From assembly GCF_000744105.1 (NCBI RefSeq), contig NZ_JQLH01000001.1, forward strand, positions 2,976,001-3,040,000: a DNA stretch of 64,000 bases. The letters run 5' to 3'. Made by a program: the position numbers and the translations under genes. Of this stretch, positions 34,370 to 42,877 are shown piece by piece (positions within the stretch are counted from its first letter, which is position 1; each line of letters begins with the position of its first letter). The notes beneath the pieces were generated by a model. It did not search any database, had not been told where the DNA came from, and saw only the letters and a list, made by a program, of their open reading frames with translations. The stretch comes from Maribacter forsetii DSM 18668. Its GTDB lineage: Bacteria; Bacteroidota; Bacteroidia; Flavobacteriales; Flavobacteriaceae.

Positions 34370-35322
34370 AAAACAATACAGCCTGGTGGTTAAGAATAAC
34401 TGTGGCCTTTTTCCTGGTCGTAGTACTTATGGAAGTTTACATTGATAGTGGAGATCAACCTGCCTTTTTGGTATATCCTACTTTAATGTTCGGTTTTATG
34501 GCACTTATCCTATTGCTATTAATTGCCATAGCTTTTATAGTACAAGCAATAGAGAATGTACTTTATAACACCCTAGATGAAGAAGCCAAAGTAAGGTACT
34601 TGGCACAGAAAGAGCAAAAGTGGGAATGGACCTGGGGCAAAAGAATGTACAGCAAAATGCTGGGCAGTAAACCCATAGAAGCCGAAGGTGAAATTATTCT
34701 TGACCACAATTATGATGGTATACGTGAGCTTGACAATAATTTACCGCCTTGGTGGGTGTATTTGTTCTATGCTTCTATCGTTTTCGGTGTCGTATACCTA
34801 GCTCGTTTTCACGTGTTTAATGATTATGACCAAGACCTGGAATATGAACAAGAAGTTGCCGCTGCTCAATTAGAAATTGAAGCCTACAAAAAAACGGCTA
34901 AAGGGCTTGTTGATGCCAATACTGTTGAGTTGCTGACCGACGCTTCTGATATTAGTGCCGGTAAAGGCATTTTCGAAGGTAACTGTGTTGCTTGCCACAT
35001 GGCAGACGGCGGTGGCGGTATTGGTCCTAACCTTACCGACCAAAACTGGATTCTTGGCGGAGGTATTAAAAACGTCTTCAATACTATATCTGAAGGTGGT
35101 CGTGACGGTAAAGGTATGATTGCATGGAAACAGAACTTAAAACCCGCAGAAATTGCACAGGTGGCTAGTTATGTGTTGAGTTTTCAAGGTACTACGCCTG
35201 CAAATCCTAAAGCTCCTGAAGGTGATATATGGGTAGACCCAAATGCTCCTGCACAAGAAGCTCCCGTTGAGACAGATGCTACTGAGGTGGTTATTGATTC
35301 TGCAGCGGTGACGATGAACTGA
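34366..35322 (+). CDS. ccoP: cbb3 oxidase subunit III (CcoP), one haem c site
   Basis: 318 residues. Two N-terminal membrane helices precede the CcoP hallmark HNYDGIRELDNNLPPWWVY and a further helix, then a periplasmic cytochrome c domain. Only one CxxCH motif is present (NCVACHMADGG, about residue 206), whereas proteobacterial CcoP is dihaem; single-haem CcoP occurs in Bacteroidota. The distal ligand Met is probably in GMIAWKQ. A Pro/Ala/Glu-rich tail follows. It carries electrons to the fused CcoNO. It overlaps ccoQ by 4 bases and precedes ccoG by 46 bases. Confidence 0.94.
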   Translation: MKNNTAWWLRITVAFFLVVVLMEVYIDSGDQPAFLVYPTLMFGFMALILLLLIAIAFIVQAIENVLYNTLDEEAKVRYLAQKEQKWEWTWGKRMYSKMLGSKPIEAEGEIILDHNYDGIRELDNNLPPWWVYLFYASIVFGVVYLARFHVFNDYDQDLEYEQEVAAAQLEIEAYKKTAKGLVDANTVELLTDASDISAGKGIFEGNCVACHMADGGGGIGPNLTDQNWILGGGIKNVFNTISEGGRDGKGMIAWKQNLKPAEIAQVASYVLSFQGTTPANPKAPEGDIWVDPNAPAQEAPVETDATEVVIDSAAVTMN

Positions 35323-35368
35323 ATACAGTGAGAGGGTAAAACTTCTCAAACTATAAAGAGAGATAACA

Positions 35369-36787
35369 ATGTCACAAGACCAAGATAATTTTAGAGATTC
35401 CATCGGTACCATCAAAGAAGATGGTAAGCGTGCCTGGGTATTTCCAAAAAAACCAAGTGGCAAACTTTACGAGTACCGTAAGTATGTAAGCTACGTACTT
35501 CTTGTTTTCTTGATTGCATCTCCTTTTATAAAGATAAATGGCAACCAGTTCTTAATGTTCAATGTGCTGGAAAGACGTTTTAATATTTTCGGATTCCCTT
35601 TTTATCCGCAAGATTTTCATCTCTTTGTTATCTCCATGATTATTGGGGTGGTTTTCATTGCATTGTTTACAGTGGCTTTTGGACGTATTTTCTGCGGATG
35701 GATGTGTCCTCAAACTATTTTCATGGAAATGGTTTTCCGTAGGATAGAATATTGGATAGATGGTGACCGCGGTGCTCAAATGCGTTTGGACAGGCAAGAA
35801 TGGAATGCTGAAAAGATCAGAAAACGTGTATTGAAATGGTTCATCTTTTTTATCATTTCATTCATAATCGCAAATGTTTTTCTAGCCTATTTAATTGGCA
35901 GTGACCGGTTGATACAATACATCACCGACGGACCATTACAGCACGTAAGCACTATGGTATCGCTGCTTATATTTACAGCGGTATTCTATTTTGTTTTTGC
36001 TTGGTTTAGAGAGCAGGTCTGTATCATTGCCTGCCCCTACGGTCGTATGCAAGGGGTTTTATTAGACAATAAATCTATTGTTGTTGCCTATGACCATAAA
36101 CGTGGTGAGGCTGAAAACGGCAGAAAAAAATGGCGTAAAAATGAGGACCGCGAAGCAATGGGACATGGAGACTGTATCGACTGTTTTCAATGTGTAAACG
36201 TTTGCCCTACAGGTATAGATATTAGAAACGGAACACAGTTGGAATGTGTTAACTGTACAGCATGTATCGATGAGTGCGATACCATCATGGAAAAAGTGAA
36301 TCTGCCTAAAGGCTTGATCCGCTATGCCAGTGAAGACGAAATAACAAAGAAGGAAAAATTCAAGTTTACGCCACGTTTAAAAGGGTATACCGCTGTACTT
36401 GTTATTTTAACGGGTGTGCTTGTTGGTATGATGTTCTTAAGAAATGATCTGGAAGCTAATATTTTAAGGTTACCTGGTCAACTTTACGAACACAAGGATG
36501 GCAATATTATTAGTAATGTCTATACCTATAAATTATTGAACAAAACAACGAAGACGGTTGAAGACGTTCATTTTGAATTGATTTCTCCTAAAGGGGAAAT
36601 TAAACTGGTTAGACATGAGAATTTTGATGTTCAACCAGAAGCGCTGGCAGAAGGTACTTTGTTCATAGAAATTAATGCATCTGCCTTAAGTGGCGATAAG
36701 AACAACCTCAAAATTGGGGTGTATAGTAATGATAAATTAATTGAGACCACTACGGCTCGCTTTTTAGCACCACGTAGTTATAAATAA
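35369..36787 (+). CDS. ccoG: CcoG / RdxA / FixG-type ferredoxin-like membrane protein
   Basis: 472 residues. Membrane helices with the FixG motif RIFCGWMCPQTIFMEM, a second Cys motif VCIIACPYGRMQG, and a double [4Fe-4S] ferredoxin domain (CIDCFQCVNVCPTGID, LECVNCTACIDECD) are all seen. The C-terminal 100 residues are an Ig-like FixG domain (NVYTYKLLNKTTK). CcoG is a cupric reductase involved in cbb3 oxidase assembly. It lies in the same direction and closely behind ccoP and 13 bases before ccoH, so it belongs to the same operon. Confidence 0.95.
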   Translation: MSQDQDNFRDSIGTIKEDGKRAWVFPKKPSGKLYEYRKYVSYVLLVFLIASPFIKINGNQFLMFNVLERRFNIFGFPFYPQDFHLFVISMIIGVVFIALFTVAFGRIFCGWMCPQTIFMEMVFRRIEYWIDGDRGAQMRLDRQEWNAEKIRKRVLKWFIFFIISFIIANVFLAYLIGSDRLIQYITDGPLQHVSTMVSLLIFTAVFYFVFAWFREQVCIIACPYGRMQGVLLDNKSIVVAYDHKRGEAENGRKKWRKNEDREAMGHGDCIDCFQCVNVCPTGIDIRNGTQLECVNCTACIDECDTIMEKVNLPKGLIRYASEDEITKKEKFKFTPRLKGYTAVLVILTGVLVGMMFLRNDLEANILRLPGQLYEHKDGNIISNVYTYKLLNKTTKTVEDVHFELISPKGEIKLVRHENFDVQPEALAEGTLFIEINASALSGDKNNLKIGVYSNDKLIETTTARFLAPRSYK

Positions 36788-36800
36788 TAAACATAGCATC

Positions 36801-37247
36801 ATGAAAATTAATTGGGGTACCGGTATTGTAATTGCTATAGTCGCATTCATTAGCTTTATTATGTTCTTCGTGGTTAAAATGACCACGAGTCATGATGCTA
36901 ACCACGATTTGGTTACCGAGGAATATTATAAAGCTGAACTTGGTTATCAAAAGGAAATAGATGCCGAAAGAAACGCCAGTTTCGCAACTACACAAATAGA
37001 ATTAAAAGAATCGCCAGAGGGTTTACTCGTTATTTTCCCTGCTGGTTATGATGATACCAATATAAAAGGTATCGTATCCCTTTACAGACCATCTAACAAG
37101 AATCTGGATTTTAACTTGCCCATTCGTTTGTCCGATTCACAATTGCTCATACCTGACAATCAATTGTTAGATGGTCGCTGGGATATAAAAATCTTCTGGG
37201 AACACGAAGGAAAAGAATTTTTACATAAAGAAAGTATAACCCTTTAA
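36801..37247 (+). CDS. ccoH: FixH/CcoH-family protein
   Basis: 148 residues: an N-terminal membrane anchor (WGTGIVIAIVAFISFIMFFVV) and a periplasmic beta-domain. The family signature HDLVTEEYYKAELGYQKEIDA is present, with SLYRPSNKNLDF later. FixH helps cbb3 oxidase assembly together with CcoI, CcoG and CcoS, all encoded in this window. It starts 13 bases after ccoG and ends 3 bases before the SafE-like gene, so translation is likely coupled. Confidence 0.92.
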   Translation: MKINWGTGIVIAIVAFISFIMFFVVKMTTSHDANHDLVTEEYYKAELGYQKEIDAERNASFATTQIELKESPEGLLVIFPAGYDDTNIKGIVSLYRPSNKNLDFNLPIRLSDSQLLIPDNQLLDGRWDIKIFWEHEGKEFLHKESITL

Positions 37248-37250
37248 CAT

Positions 37251-37955
37251 ATGTTATTATCTGCCCTCATATTAGGTCTTATGGGAAGTTTACACTGCGT
37301 AGGCATGTGCGGACCCATTGCTTTTATGCTTCCGGTAGATAGAACAAATAACTACAAGAAATTCGGTCAAATATTTATCTATCATTTTGGTCGCTTACTT
37401 GCTTACGGAATAATAGGTCTTGTTTTCGGACTGCTAGGAAAGGGATTATCCATCTTTGGAATACAACAGAAACTTTCTATCGCTATTGGTATTATAATGA
37501 TTCTGATTGTTTTAATTCCGTATCAAACTTTCAACAAATACAACCTGTCAAAACCTATTTACAAAATCATATCAAAAGTTAAGAACCAACTAGGTAAAGA
37601 GCTGAAAAAGAAATCGCCCGACACATTTTTAACCATAGGTTTCTTAAACGGTTTTCTTCCCTGCGGATTGGTTTACATGGCACTTTTTGGCTCCATTGCT
37701 ATGGGTAATGCTCTGCAAGGTAGTTTATACATGGTGCTATTTGGCGTAGGTACTTTACCGTTGATGACCGCCGCTATTTATTTCAGTAACCTATTGAAAG
37801 GAGGCATTCGCCAGAATGTACAAAGGGCAATACCTGTTTTTGTCATCATTATTGGTGCTCTTTTTATTCTTAGAGGACTTGGTCTGGGTATTCCATATAT
37901 ATCCCCTGCCCCAATAACACAATTGGTAACTAGCGCTATAGAATGTCATAACTAA
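37251..37955 (+). CDS. Sulfite exporter TauE/SafE-family (UreH/DsbD-TM-like) membrane protein
   Basis: 234 residues, six membrane helices in two similar halves. The N-terminal motif GLMGSLHCVGMCGPIAFMLP and the second-half counterpart FLNGFLPCGLVYMALFG place Cys-Pro-containing hairpins opposite each other, as in the DsbD/CcdA-like relatives of the SafE group that often follow ccoH in Bacteroidota. A role in copper delivery or thiol-redox steps of oxidase maturation is likely from context; transport of sulfite is not implied despite the family name. The gap to ccoH is 3 bases. Confidence 0.85.
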   Translation: MLLSALILGLMGSLHCVGMCGPIAFMLPVDRTNNYKKFGQIFIYHFGRLLAYGIIGLVFGLLGKGLSIFGIQQKLSIAIGIIMILIVLIPYQTFNKYNLSKPIYKIISKVKNQLGKELKKKSPDTFLTIGFLNGFLPCGLVYMALFGSIAMGNALQGSLYMVLFGVGTLPLMTAAIYFSNLLKGGIRQNVQRAIPVFVIIIGALFILRGLGLGIPYISPAPITQLVTSAIECHN

Positions 37956-37980
37956 CGGCTACCGCCAAAATTATATTTAT

Positions 37981-38472
37981 ATGAAACCTATACCGAACGA
38001 AATTGCACTTCGCCCTAGGTTTCAATTGCATATTCCCAAAAACAAGGAAGTTATTCTAAGCAAATTTGAAAAGTCAAATAAAAGTCCGTTTTTAGTGAAG
38101 CGTTTGGACGAGCACGTCTTTATAAAATTTAACCAAAAGCATTATCATTTTTGGTCACCTCAGCTACATTTGGAATTTGAAGAAATAGACGGTATCAGTT
38201 GTAAACTATATGGCGTTTTTGGTCCTAACCCTACCCTATGGACTTTCTTTATGTTCATACACTTTATAGTTGCCACATTGTTTATCATTATTGGCATTTG
38301 GGCATATTCTAGCGCATCGTTAGGTAAAACATATCATATACAAGTGGGTCTTTTGGTGCTTTTGGTTCTCGTGTGGTTTGTTCTATATTTTGCTGGTCGC
38401 AGTGGTAAAAAGAAAGGAAAACCGCAAATGCAGCAATTACTTGATCATATGAAGAATGTTCTTACAGCATAA
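37981..38472 (+). CDS. Hypothetical membrane protein at the end of the cbb3 operon
   Basis: 163 residues. The first 80 residues are soluble with strands (LVKRLDEHVFIKFNQKHYHFWSP), followed by two membrane helices (TFFMFIHFIVATLFIIIGIW and IQVGLLVLLVLVWFVLYFAG) and a basic C-terminal tail. The family was not recognised. It begins 25 bases after the SafE-like gene, so it is probably the last gene of the oxidase assembly operon. The histidine-aromatic stretch KHYHFW is notable, but no metal role can be claimed. Confidence 0.72.
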   Translation: MKPIPNEIALRPRFQLHIPKNKEVILSKFEKSNKSPFLVKRLDEHVFIKFNQKHYHFWSPQLHLEFEEIDGISCKLYGVFGPNPTLWTFFMFIHFIVATLFIIIGIWAYSSASLGKTYHIQVGLLVLLVLVWFVLYFAGRSGKKKGKPQMQQLLDHMKNVLTA

Positions 38473-38534
38473 ATTTTAATTGTTTTAAACTCATCATTAT
38501 ATTTATAACACCAAAATAACTAACTACCAAACAC

Positions 38535-39989
38535 ATGAAACGTATTTTAATATTAGCTTTGACGCTATTCTTTATTAGTGTTGAATCGACGATTGCCCAA
38601 GAAATAAAAGAAGAACCAATAGGTGTTGATAATGTTGCCTATAAATGGGGTAAAATGGCTTTGGACGCCACTGCATCAGATACCGAAAAATTTAAACCTA
38701 GACCAACAATTACTTCTCGTTATTTAGGATTGATTTTCACCTCCATTTTTGATGCATGGTCTAGGTACGATGAAAATGCCATACCTGTGTATTTGAAAGA
38801 TGTTGATAGAAGACCGCTTGAAGAGCGGACACTTACAAATAAGGAAATTGCCATTAGCTACGCAGCTTTTGGCGCCATGAAAGAATACTATTATTCAGAT
38901 ACTGAAATGTTCAGAGAATTTATGGTAGAATTAGGGCTCGACCCTGATAACACTTCAATAGACCCAACCACGCCTGAAGGTGTTGGCAACTTAGCAGCCA
39001 AAACAACAATTGAAGCTCGTAAAAATGATGGTAGTAATCAATATGGTGAAGTAGATGGCTCTGACGGAAAACCGTATTTTGATTACACTAATTACAGTCC
39101 CGTAAATTCTGCGGATGAAAGCACTGATATTAACCGTTGGCAACCTAAATATTTCTCTGATGGTAAAGGAGGTCAATATGCCCCAGGGTGTCTTACTCCA
39201 TATTGGCAAAAAGTAACTCCTATAACCATGACTTCTGCCGATCAGTTTAGACCGGGACCACCACCAATGTATGGCTCAGAGCAATTAAAAGAAGAAGTGA
39301 AAGAAGTTGTCGATTTGCAAGCCAACCTTTCTGATGAAGATAAAGCACTGGTAGAATTTATGCGTGACGGACCACAATCGGTACAACAAGCGGGACATTG
39401 GCTGAAATTCGCACAAGATGTTTCGCGTCGTGACAACCATACCCTAGACCAAGACGTAAAAATGTATTTCTTAACGGAAATCACCGCTATGGATGCTTTT
39501 ATAGCATCATGGGATTCTAAAATGTTCTATGATTATGCCAGGCCTTATGCCTTGGTACATGAGTATTATAAAGACCAAACGATAAAAGCTTGGGGCGGAC
39601 CCGGAGTAGGCATCGTAGAAATGAAAGGGCAAGAATGGAGACCGTACTCACCAGATATTTTCTTATGCCCGCCATTTCCTAGCTATACCTCTGGTCATAG
39701 CACCATAAGCGGTGGATGCGCAGAAGTATTAAGGCTTTTTACAGGTGATGAATATTTTGGCGAATCTGTAGAACTAACTCCCGGAACTTTAACTGAAATT
39801 GATTCTACGTTCTACGGAAAACCTGTAACCATAACCTTCCCAACATTTACAGAAGCCGCAAACATGGCAGGTATGTCTAGAGTTATGGGCGGTTATCATA
39901 TTCAAGCAGATAATGTTGCCGGTTTACAACTAGGTAGAGACGTTGCGGCACAAGCCTGGTCATTTTACAACGAACATTTAGGCAATTAA
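38535..39989 (+). CDS. Exported vanadium-dependent haloperoxidase-like PAP2 protein
   Basis: 484 residues with a Sec signal peptide (ILALTLFFISVESTIAQ). The vanadate/phosphate-binding signature of this superfamily is complete: K-x6-R-P in KMFYDYARP, PSYTSGHS and SRVMGGYHIQAD (S-R-x5-H-x3-D). Length and the long N-terminal helical domain match bacterial vanadium haloperoxidases, which oxidise iodide or bromide with H2O2; acid phosphatase activity is the alternative. Export to the periplasm fits use of H2O2 formed around the respiratory chain. It follows the cbb3 genes at 62 bases and ends at a strong terminator, so it may be its own unit. Confidence 0.84.
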   Translation: MKRILILALTLFFISVESTIAQEIKEEPIGVDNVAYKWGKMALDATASDTEKFKPRPTITSRYLGLIFTSIFDAWSRYDENAIPVYLKDVDRRPLEERTLTNKEIAISYAAFGAMKEYYYSDTEMFREFMVELGLDPDNTSIDPTTPEGVGNLAAKTTIEARKNDGSNQYGEVDGSDGKPYFDYTNYSPVNSADESTDINRWQPKYFSDGKGGQYAPGCLTPYWQKVTPITMTSADQFRPGPPPMYGSEQLKEEVKEVVDLQANLSDEDKALVEFMRDGPQSVQQAGHWLKFAQDVSRRDNHTLDQDVKMYFLTEITAMDAFIASWDSKMFYDYARPYALVHEYYKDQTIKAWGGPGVGIVEMKGQEWRPYSPDIFLCPPFPSYTSGHSTISGGCAEVLRLFTGDEYFGESVELTPGTLTEIDSTFYGKPVTITFPTFTEAANMAGMSRVMGGYHIQADNVAGLQLGRDVAAQAWSFYNEHLGN

Positions 39990-40012
39990 ATAAGCCTTTT
40001 ATTAAAACAAAT

Positions 40013-40038
40013 AAACCCAAGGCATACACCTTGGGTTT
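40013..40038. terminator. Bidirectional terminator between haloperoxidase and Usp genes
   Basis: Arms AAACCCAAGG (40013-40022) and CCTTGGGTTT (40029-40038) with a 6-base loop, AT-rich on both sides. It lies between the convergent haloperoxidase gene (stop 39989) and Usp gene (stop 40065). Confidence 0.85.
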
Positions 40039-40064
40039 ACTTATGTTTATAGATTAGGTCAGTA

Positions 40065-40886
40065 CTATATCTTAAAAGTAATTACAGGAATTCTAGCATG
40101 GTTGACTACATCTTCACCTATACTGCCATTGAATAAGTGAGATATCCCTTTACGACCATGGGTTGGCATAGCAATAGCATCTGCCAAAATAGTATTACCA
40201 TAATTTAGTATACCTTGCTCAACGCTGTAATCGTTATAAATTTCCACCTGTACAGCTGCATTCGCCTTCGATAAAAATTTATTTATTTTCTGATAGGCAT
40301 CTCTATTGCTCAAGAACGCATCATTAGGTGTGTTAATGAATACCACTTCCATTTTTGCATTGAGCATATCGGCAAATTCTCGAGCTTTTTGAAATGCTGG
40401 TAAATTATCATCATTAAAGTCGCATGCAAAAACAAAGCGACCAATACTTAAATCTTTTATCTCACCCTTAATAACTAACACAGGTACCGTTGCATTTCTA
40501 ACTACTTTCTCGGCATTTGATCCAATTAAAAACTCTTCAAATCCGCTTGCGCCATTAGAACCCATTACAATTAAATCTGCATCATGTTCTTTGGCTATAA
40601 CATCTAACTCGCTATATACTTTGTAATGTTTAATAACCGGAGTTACTTTAACACCATCTAAATATGGTTTTTGTAAAAACTCGGTCAGGTTTTTTTCTGC
40701 CAGTTTTACCAAAAATACGGTCTGTTCTATATAGATGCCATCTGGTGATGGTAATATAGCTTGATTCAACTCTAACATATGAACTACAAAAAGTTCTACA
40801 TCATGTTTCTTAGCTAAATCAGCAGCAGCTTTTAATGCATATTCTGATTGTTCTGAAAAATCTGTAAGTACAATTATTTTTTTCAT
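40065..40886 (-). CDS. Universal stress protein, tandem UspA domains
   Basis: 273 residues from the ATG at 40886, where the standard Usp start (MKKIIVLTDFSEQSEYALKAA) begins; the frame is open six codons further. The first half keeps the ATP-binding motif GSNGASGFEEFLIGSNAEKVV; the second half ends in a shorter version, PTHGRKGISHLFNGSIGEDVV, also compatible with nucleotide binding. It follows hemN on the same strand with about 50 bases between stop and start and no separate box, so it should be expressed from the FNR-like promoter of hemN. The first Usp gene (27057-27929) has its own FNR-like box, so both fall under the same control. Confidence 0.9.
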   Translation of the reverse strand: MKKIIVLTDFSEQSEYALKAAADLAKKHDVELFVVHMLELNQAILPSPDGIYIEQTVFLVKLAEKNLTEFLQKPYLDGVKVTPVIKHYKVYSELDVIAKEHDADLIVMGSNGASGFEEFLIGSNAEKVVRNATVPVLVIKGEIKDLSIGRFVFACDFNDDNLPAFQKAREFADMLNAKMEVVFINTPNDAFLSNRDAYQKINKFLSKANAAVQVEIYNDYSVEQGILNYGNTILADAIAMPTHGRKGISHLFNGSIGEDVVNHARIPVITFKI

Positions 40887-40936
40887 GATTTTAATTTTTA
40901 GCAATTAGTAAAATTGGGAGCATACGTATCGATTGT

Positions 40937-42298
40937 TTAAACTGTCATTGAAAACAATTTAGTATCCGGTTTTTTCTTCTGTAAGGGCACATCAAAAGCC
41001 ATACAAACATTACGTACAAATGGTCTCCCCTTTTCTGTAATGGTTAAACTACCCTCCATAATTTCAACAATGCCATCATCTTCCAATTCTTTAAGTCGAT
41101 CCAAAATGTCTTGCATCTGTGGTAGATGTAACTTATACGCACTCCATGATGTTTTGAACTGGCACATTAAATTTAAGATATGCCTTCTAATTATTTGATC
41201 TTCTTCCGTTAAAATATGACCTCTATACAAAGGGATAACATTATTCTCTACTAAGTTCTGATATTCTTCTACATTCTTTACATTTTGTGCAAAGCCGTAC
41301 CAACTATCACTGATACTTGAAGCTCCCAACCCTATCATTAAGTGGGTATTAGAACTTGTATAGCCCATAAAATTTCTATGAAGTTTCCCGTTTTTCATAG
41401 CCTTAAATAGTGCGTCACTCTCTAGTGCAAAATGATCCATTCCTATTTCATGGTAACCACTTTTTAATAATAGTTCCTTACCAACTTCATACTGTTTTCT
41501 TTTCTCCTCTCCTGCGGGTAAATCTGCATCATTGTAGCCCCTTTGACCATTACCGGCCAACCATGGTACATGTGCGTAACTATAAAAGGCGATTCGATCT
41601 GGTTTTAATTCCTTCGTCTTTTCTATCGTATTTATTACATGCTCCAGTTTCTGGTGTGGAAGCCCGAATATAATATCATGGCTCACAGACTCATAGCCTA
41701 TTTCCCTAGACCATTCTGTTACATTCTTTACATTCATAAAGGGTTGTATTCTATGAATTGCCTTCTGTACGGTTTCATTATAATCTTGAACACCAAAACT
41801 TACTCTTCTAAAACCTACATCATAAAATGCCTGTAAATGCTCTTTAGTGGTATTATTCGGATGACCTTCAAAACTAAATTCGGCATCTTCTGCTTTGTTT
41901 GCTAATCTTACTATACCGTCTATCAAATATTTTAAGTTCTCTGGATGAAAGAACGTTGGTGTTCCGCCTCCTAAATGCAACTCTTTTATTATCGGTTTTT
42001 CATCGAACATGGCACTGTATAACTGCCATTCTTTTAAAACGGATGCTATATAAGGTAATTCTACATCGTGCCGTTTTGTTATGCGTTTATGACATCCGCA
42101 GAACGTACACATACTTTCACAAAATGGTAAATGTATGTATAGACTAATGCCTGTTTCAGAATTGCTGGCATGGAAACTTTTCTTGACCGTTTCTTCCCAT
42201 TTCTTACCTGAGAAGGTATTGATATCCCAAAAGGGAACTGTAGGGTAACTAGTATATCTAGGTCCCGGTACATTATATTTTTGAACAAGCGAACACAT
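40937..42298 (-). CDS. hemN: Oxygen-independent coproporphyrinogen III oxidase
   Basis: 453 residues. The start at 42298 (MCSLVQKYNVPGPRYTSYP) is chosen over an ATG at 42319 because the latter lies inside the predicted -7 promoter element. The radical SAM cluster motif CESMCTFCGCH is at about residue 55, followed by HLGGGTPTFFHPENL and GLPHQKLEHVINTIE; the HemN C-terminal domain (YTSSNTHLMIGLGASSIS) is full length. It converts coproporphyrinogen III to protoporphyrinogen IX without oxygen, supplying haem for the oxidases of the window under low oxygen. An FNR-like box at -55 from the start supports this. Confidence 0.96.
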   Translation of the reverse strand: MCSLVQKYNVPGPRYTSYPTVPFWDINTFSGKKWEETVKKSFHASNSETGISLYIHLPFCESMCTFCGCHKRITKRHDVELPYIASVLKEWQLYSAMFDEKPIIKELHLGGGTPTFFHPENLKYLIDGIVRLANKAEDAEFSFEGHPNNTTKEHLQAFYDVGFRRVSFGVQDYNETVQKAIHRIQPFMNVKNVTEWSREIGYESVSHDIIFGLPHQKLEHVINTIEKTKELKPDRIAFYSYAHVPWLAGNGQRGYNDADLPAGEEKRKQYEVGKELLLKSGYHEIGMDHFALESDALFKAMKNGKLHRNFMGYTSSNTHLMIGLGASSISDSWYGFAQNVKNVEEYQNLVENNVIPLYRGHILTEEDQIIRRHILNLMCQFKTSWSAYKLHLPQMQDILDRLKELEDDGIVEIMEGSLTITEKGRPFVRNVCMAFDVPLQKKKPDTKLFSMTV

Positions 42299-42316
42299 AT
42301 AAATCTGGTTTAATAA

Positions 42317-42359
42317 CAAACATACATGTCTTAAGTACCAAAAAATATGATTTATATCA
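42317..42359 (-). promoter_or_regulatory. FNR-like operator and perfect -7 element of hemN
   Basis: TGATTTATATCA (42348-42359) is centred 33 bp upstream of TATGTTTG (42317-42324 on the minus strand), a perfect TANNTTTG. This is the clearest member of the set and fixes the hemN start at 42298. Confidence 0.82.
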
Positions 42360-42417
42360 GTTCTATATATAATGAATACCCATAATTTTCATGAACTTTA
42401 AATGCACTTATTCCTAT

Positions 42418-42461
42418 GTAACCAATGTTACCGAAAAGAATATTGTGATACCATAATTTTG
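42418..42461 (+). promoter_or_regulatory. GTAAC-type operator and -7 element of DUF983-crp
   Basis: GTAACCAATGTTAC (42418-42431) is centred 33 bp upstream of TAATTTTG (42454-42461), a perfect TANNTTTG. It would drive the DUF983 gene and the Crp/Fnr gene behind it, and so suggests autoregulation if that protein binds this motif. Confidence 0.82.
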
Positions 42462-42480
42462 ATTTAAAATGCTTTCTTCT

Positions 42481-42870
42481 ATGTTATTTCAAGGTTCTAA
42501 ATTATATAGTATTCTTTTTTTAAAATGCCCAAGATGCCATAAAGGTGAGTTCTTTGAAGCCAATCCTTATAAATTAAGTAACTTTAATAAGGTTAAGGAA
42601 CGTTGCCCAAAGTGCGATTTAAAGTATAGCATTGAACCCAGTTTTTATACAGGATCCATGTATGTTTCGTATGGTGTTGGTATTGCGGTTGCAGTTGCAG
42701 CATATGTTTTGACCTTGATTTTTGGTTTGGAGCTTTCAATAGTCGCATTATTTGTAGTGATAGTTACCGCTTTGGTATTAGCAATGCCTTGGATTGCTGC
42801 AGTTTCTAAATCTATTTGGGCGAATATGTTTTTTAAATTTGATAAAGAAATAGCACAGAAAATTAATTAG
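42481..42870 (+). CDS. DUF983 zinc-ribbon membrane protein
   Basis: 129 residues from the ATG at 42481, preferred to the ATG at 42469 because the promoter -7 element ends at 42461 and would leave the earlier start with almost no leader. DUF983 features are CPRCHKGEFFEANPY and RCPKCDLKYSIEPSFYTGSMY (two CxxC pairs of a zinc ribbon), then two membrane helices. The function of DUF983 is unknown. It is the first gene of a two-gene operon with the Crp/Fnr regulator, 7 bases apart, and is divergent from hemN across a region with one box for each direction. Confidence 0.88.
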   Translation: MLFQGSKLYSILFLKCPRCHKGEFFEANPYKLSNFNKVKERCPKCDLKYSIEPSFYTGSMYVSYGVGIAVAVAAYVLTLIFGLELSIVALFVVIVTALVLAMPWIAAVSKSIWANMFFKFDKEIAQKIN

Positions 42871-42877
42871 TATTAGC

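Noticed and set aside
37251..37955. Call as a sulfite exporter proper
   Set aside because: The placement in the ccoGH operon and the paired Cys motifs fit the maturation-type SafE/DsbD-like group better, so no sulfite role is claimed.
42299..42319. Earlier ATG for hemN at 42319
   Set aside because: This codon lies within the perfect TANNTTTG element of the promoter; the HemN family start MCSLVQKYNVPGPR begins at 42298.
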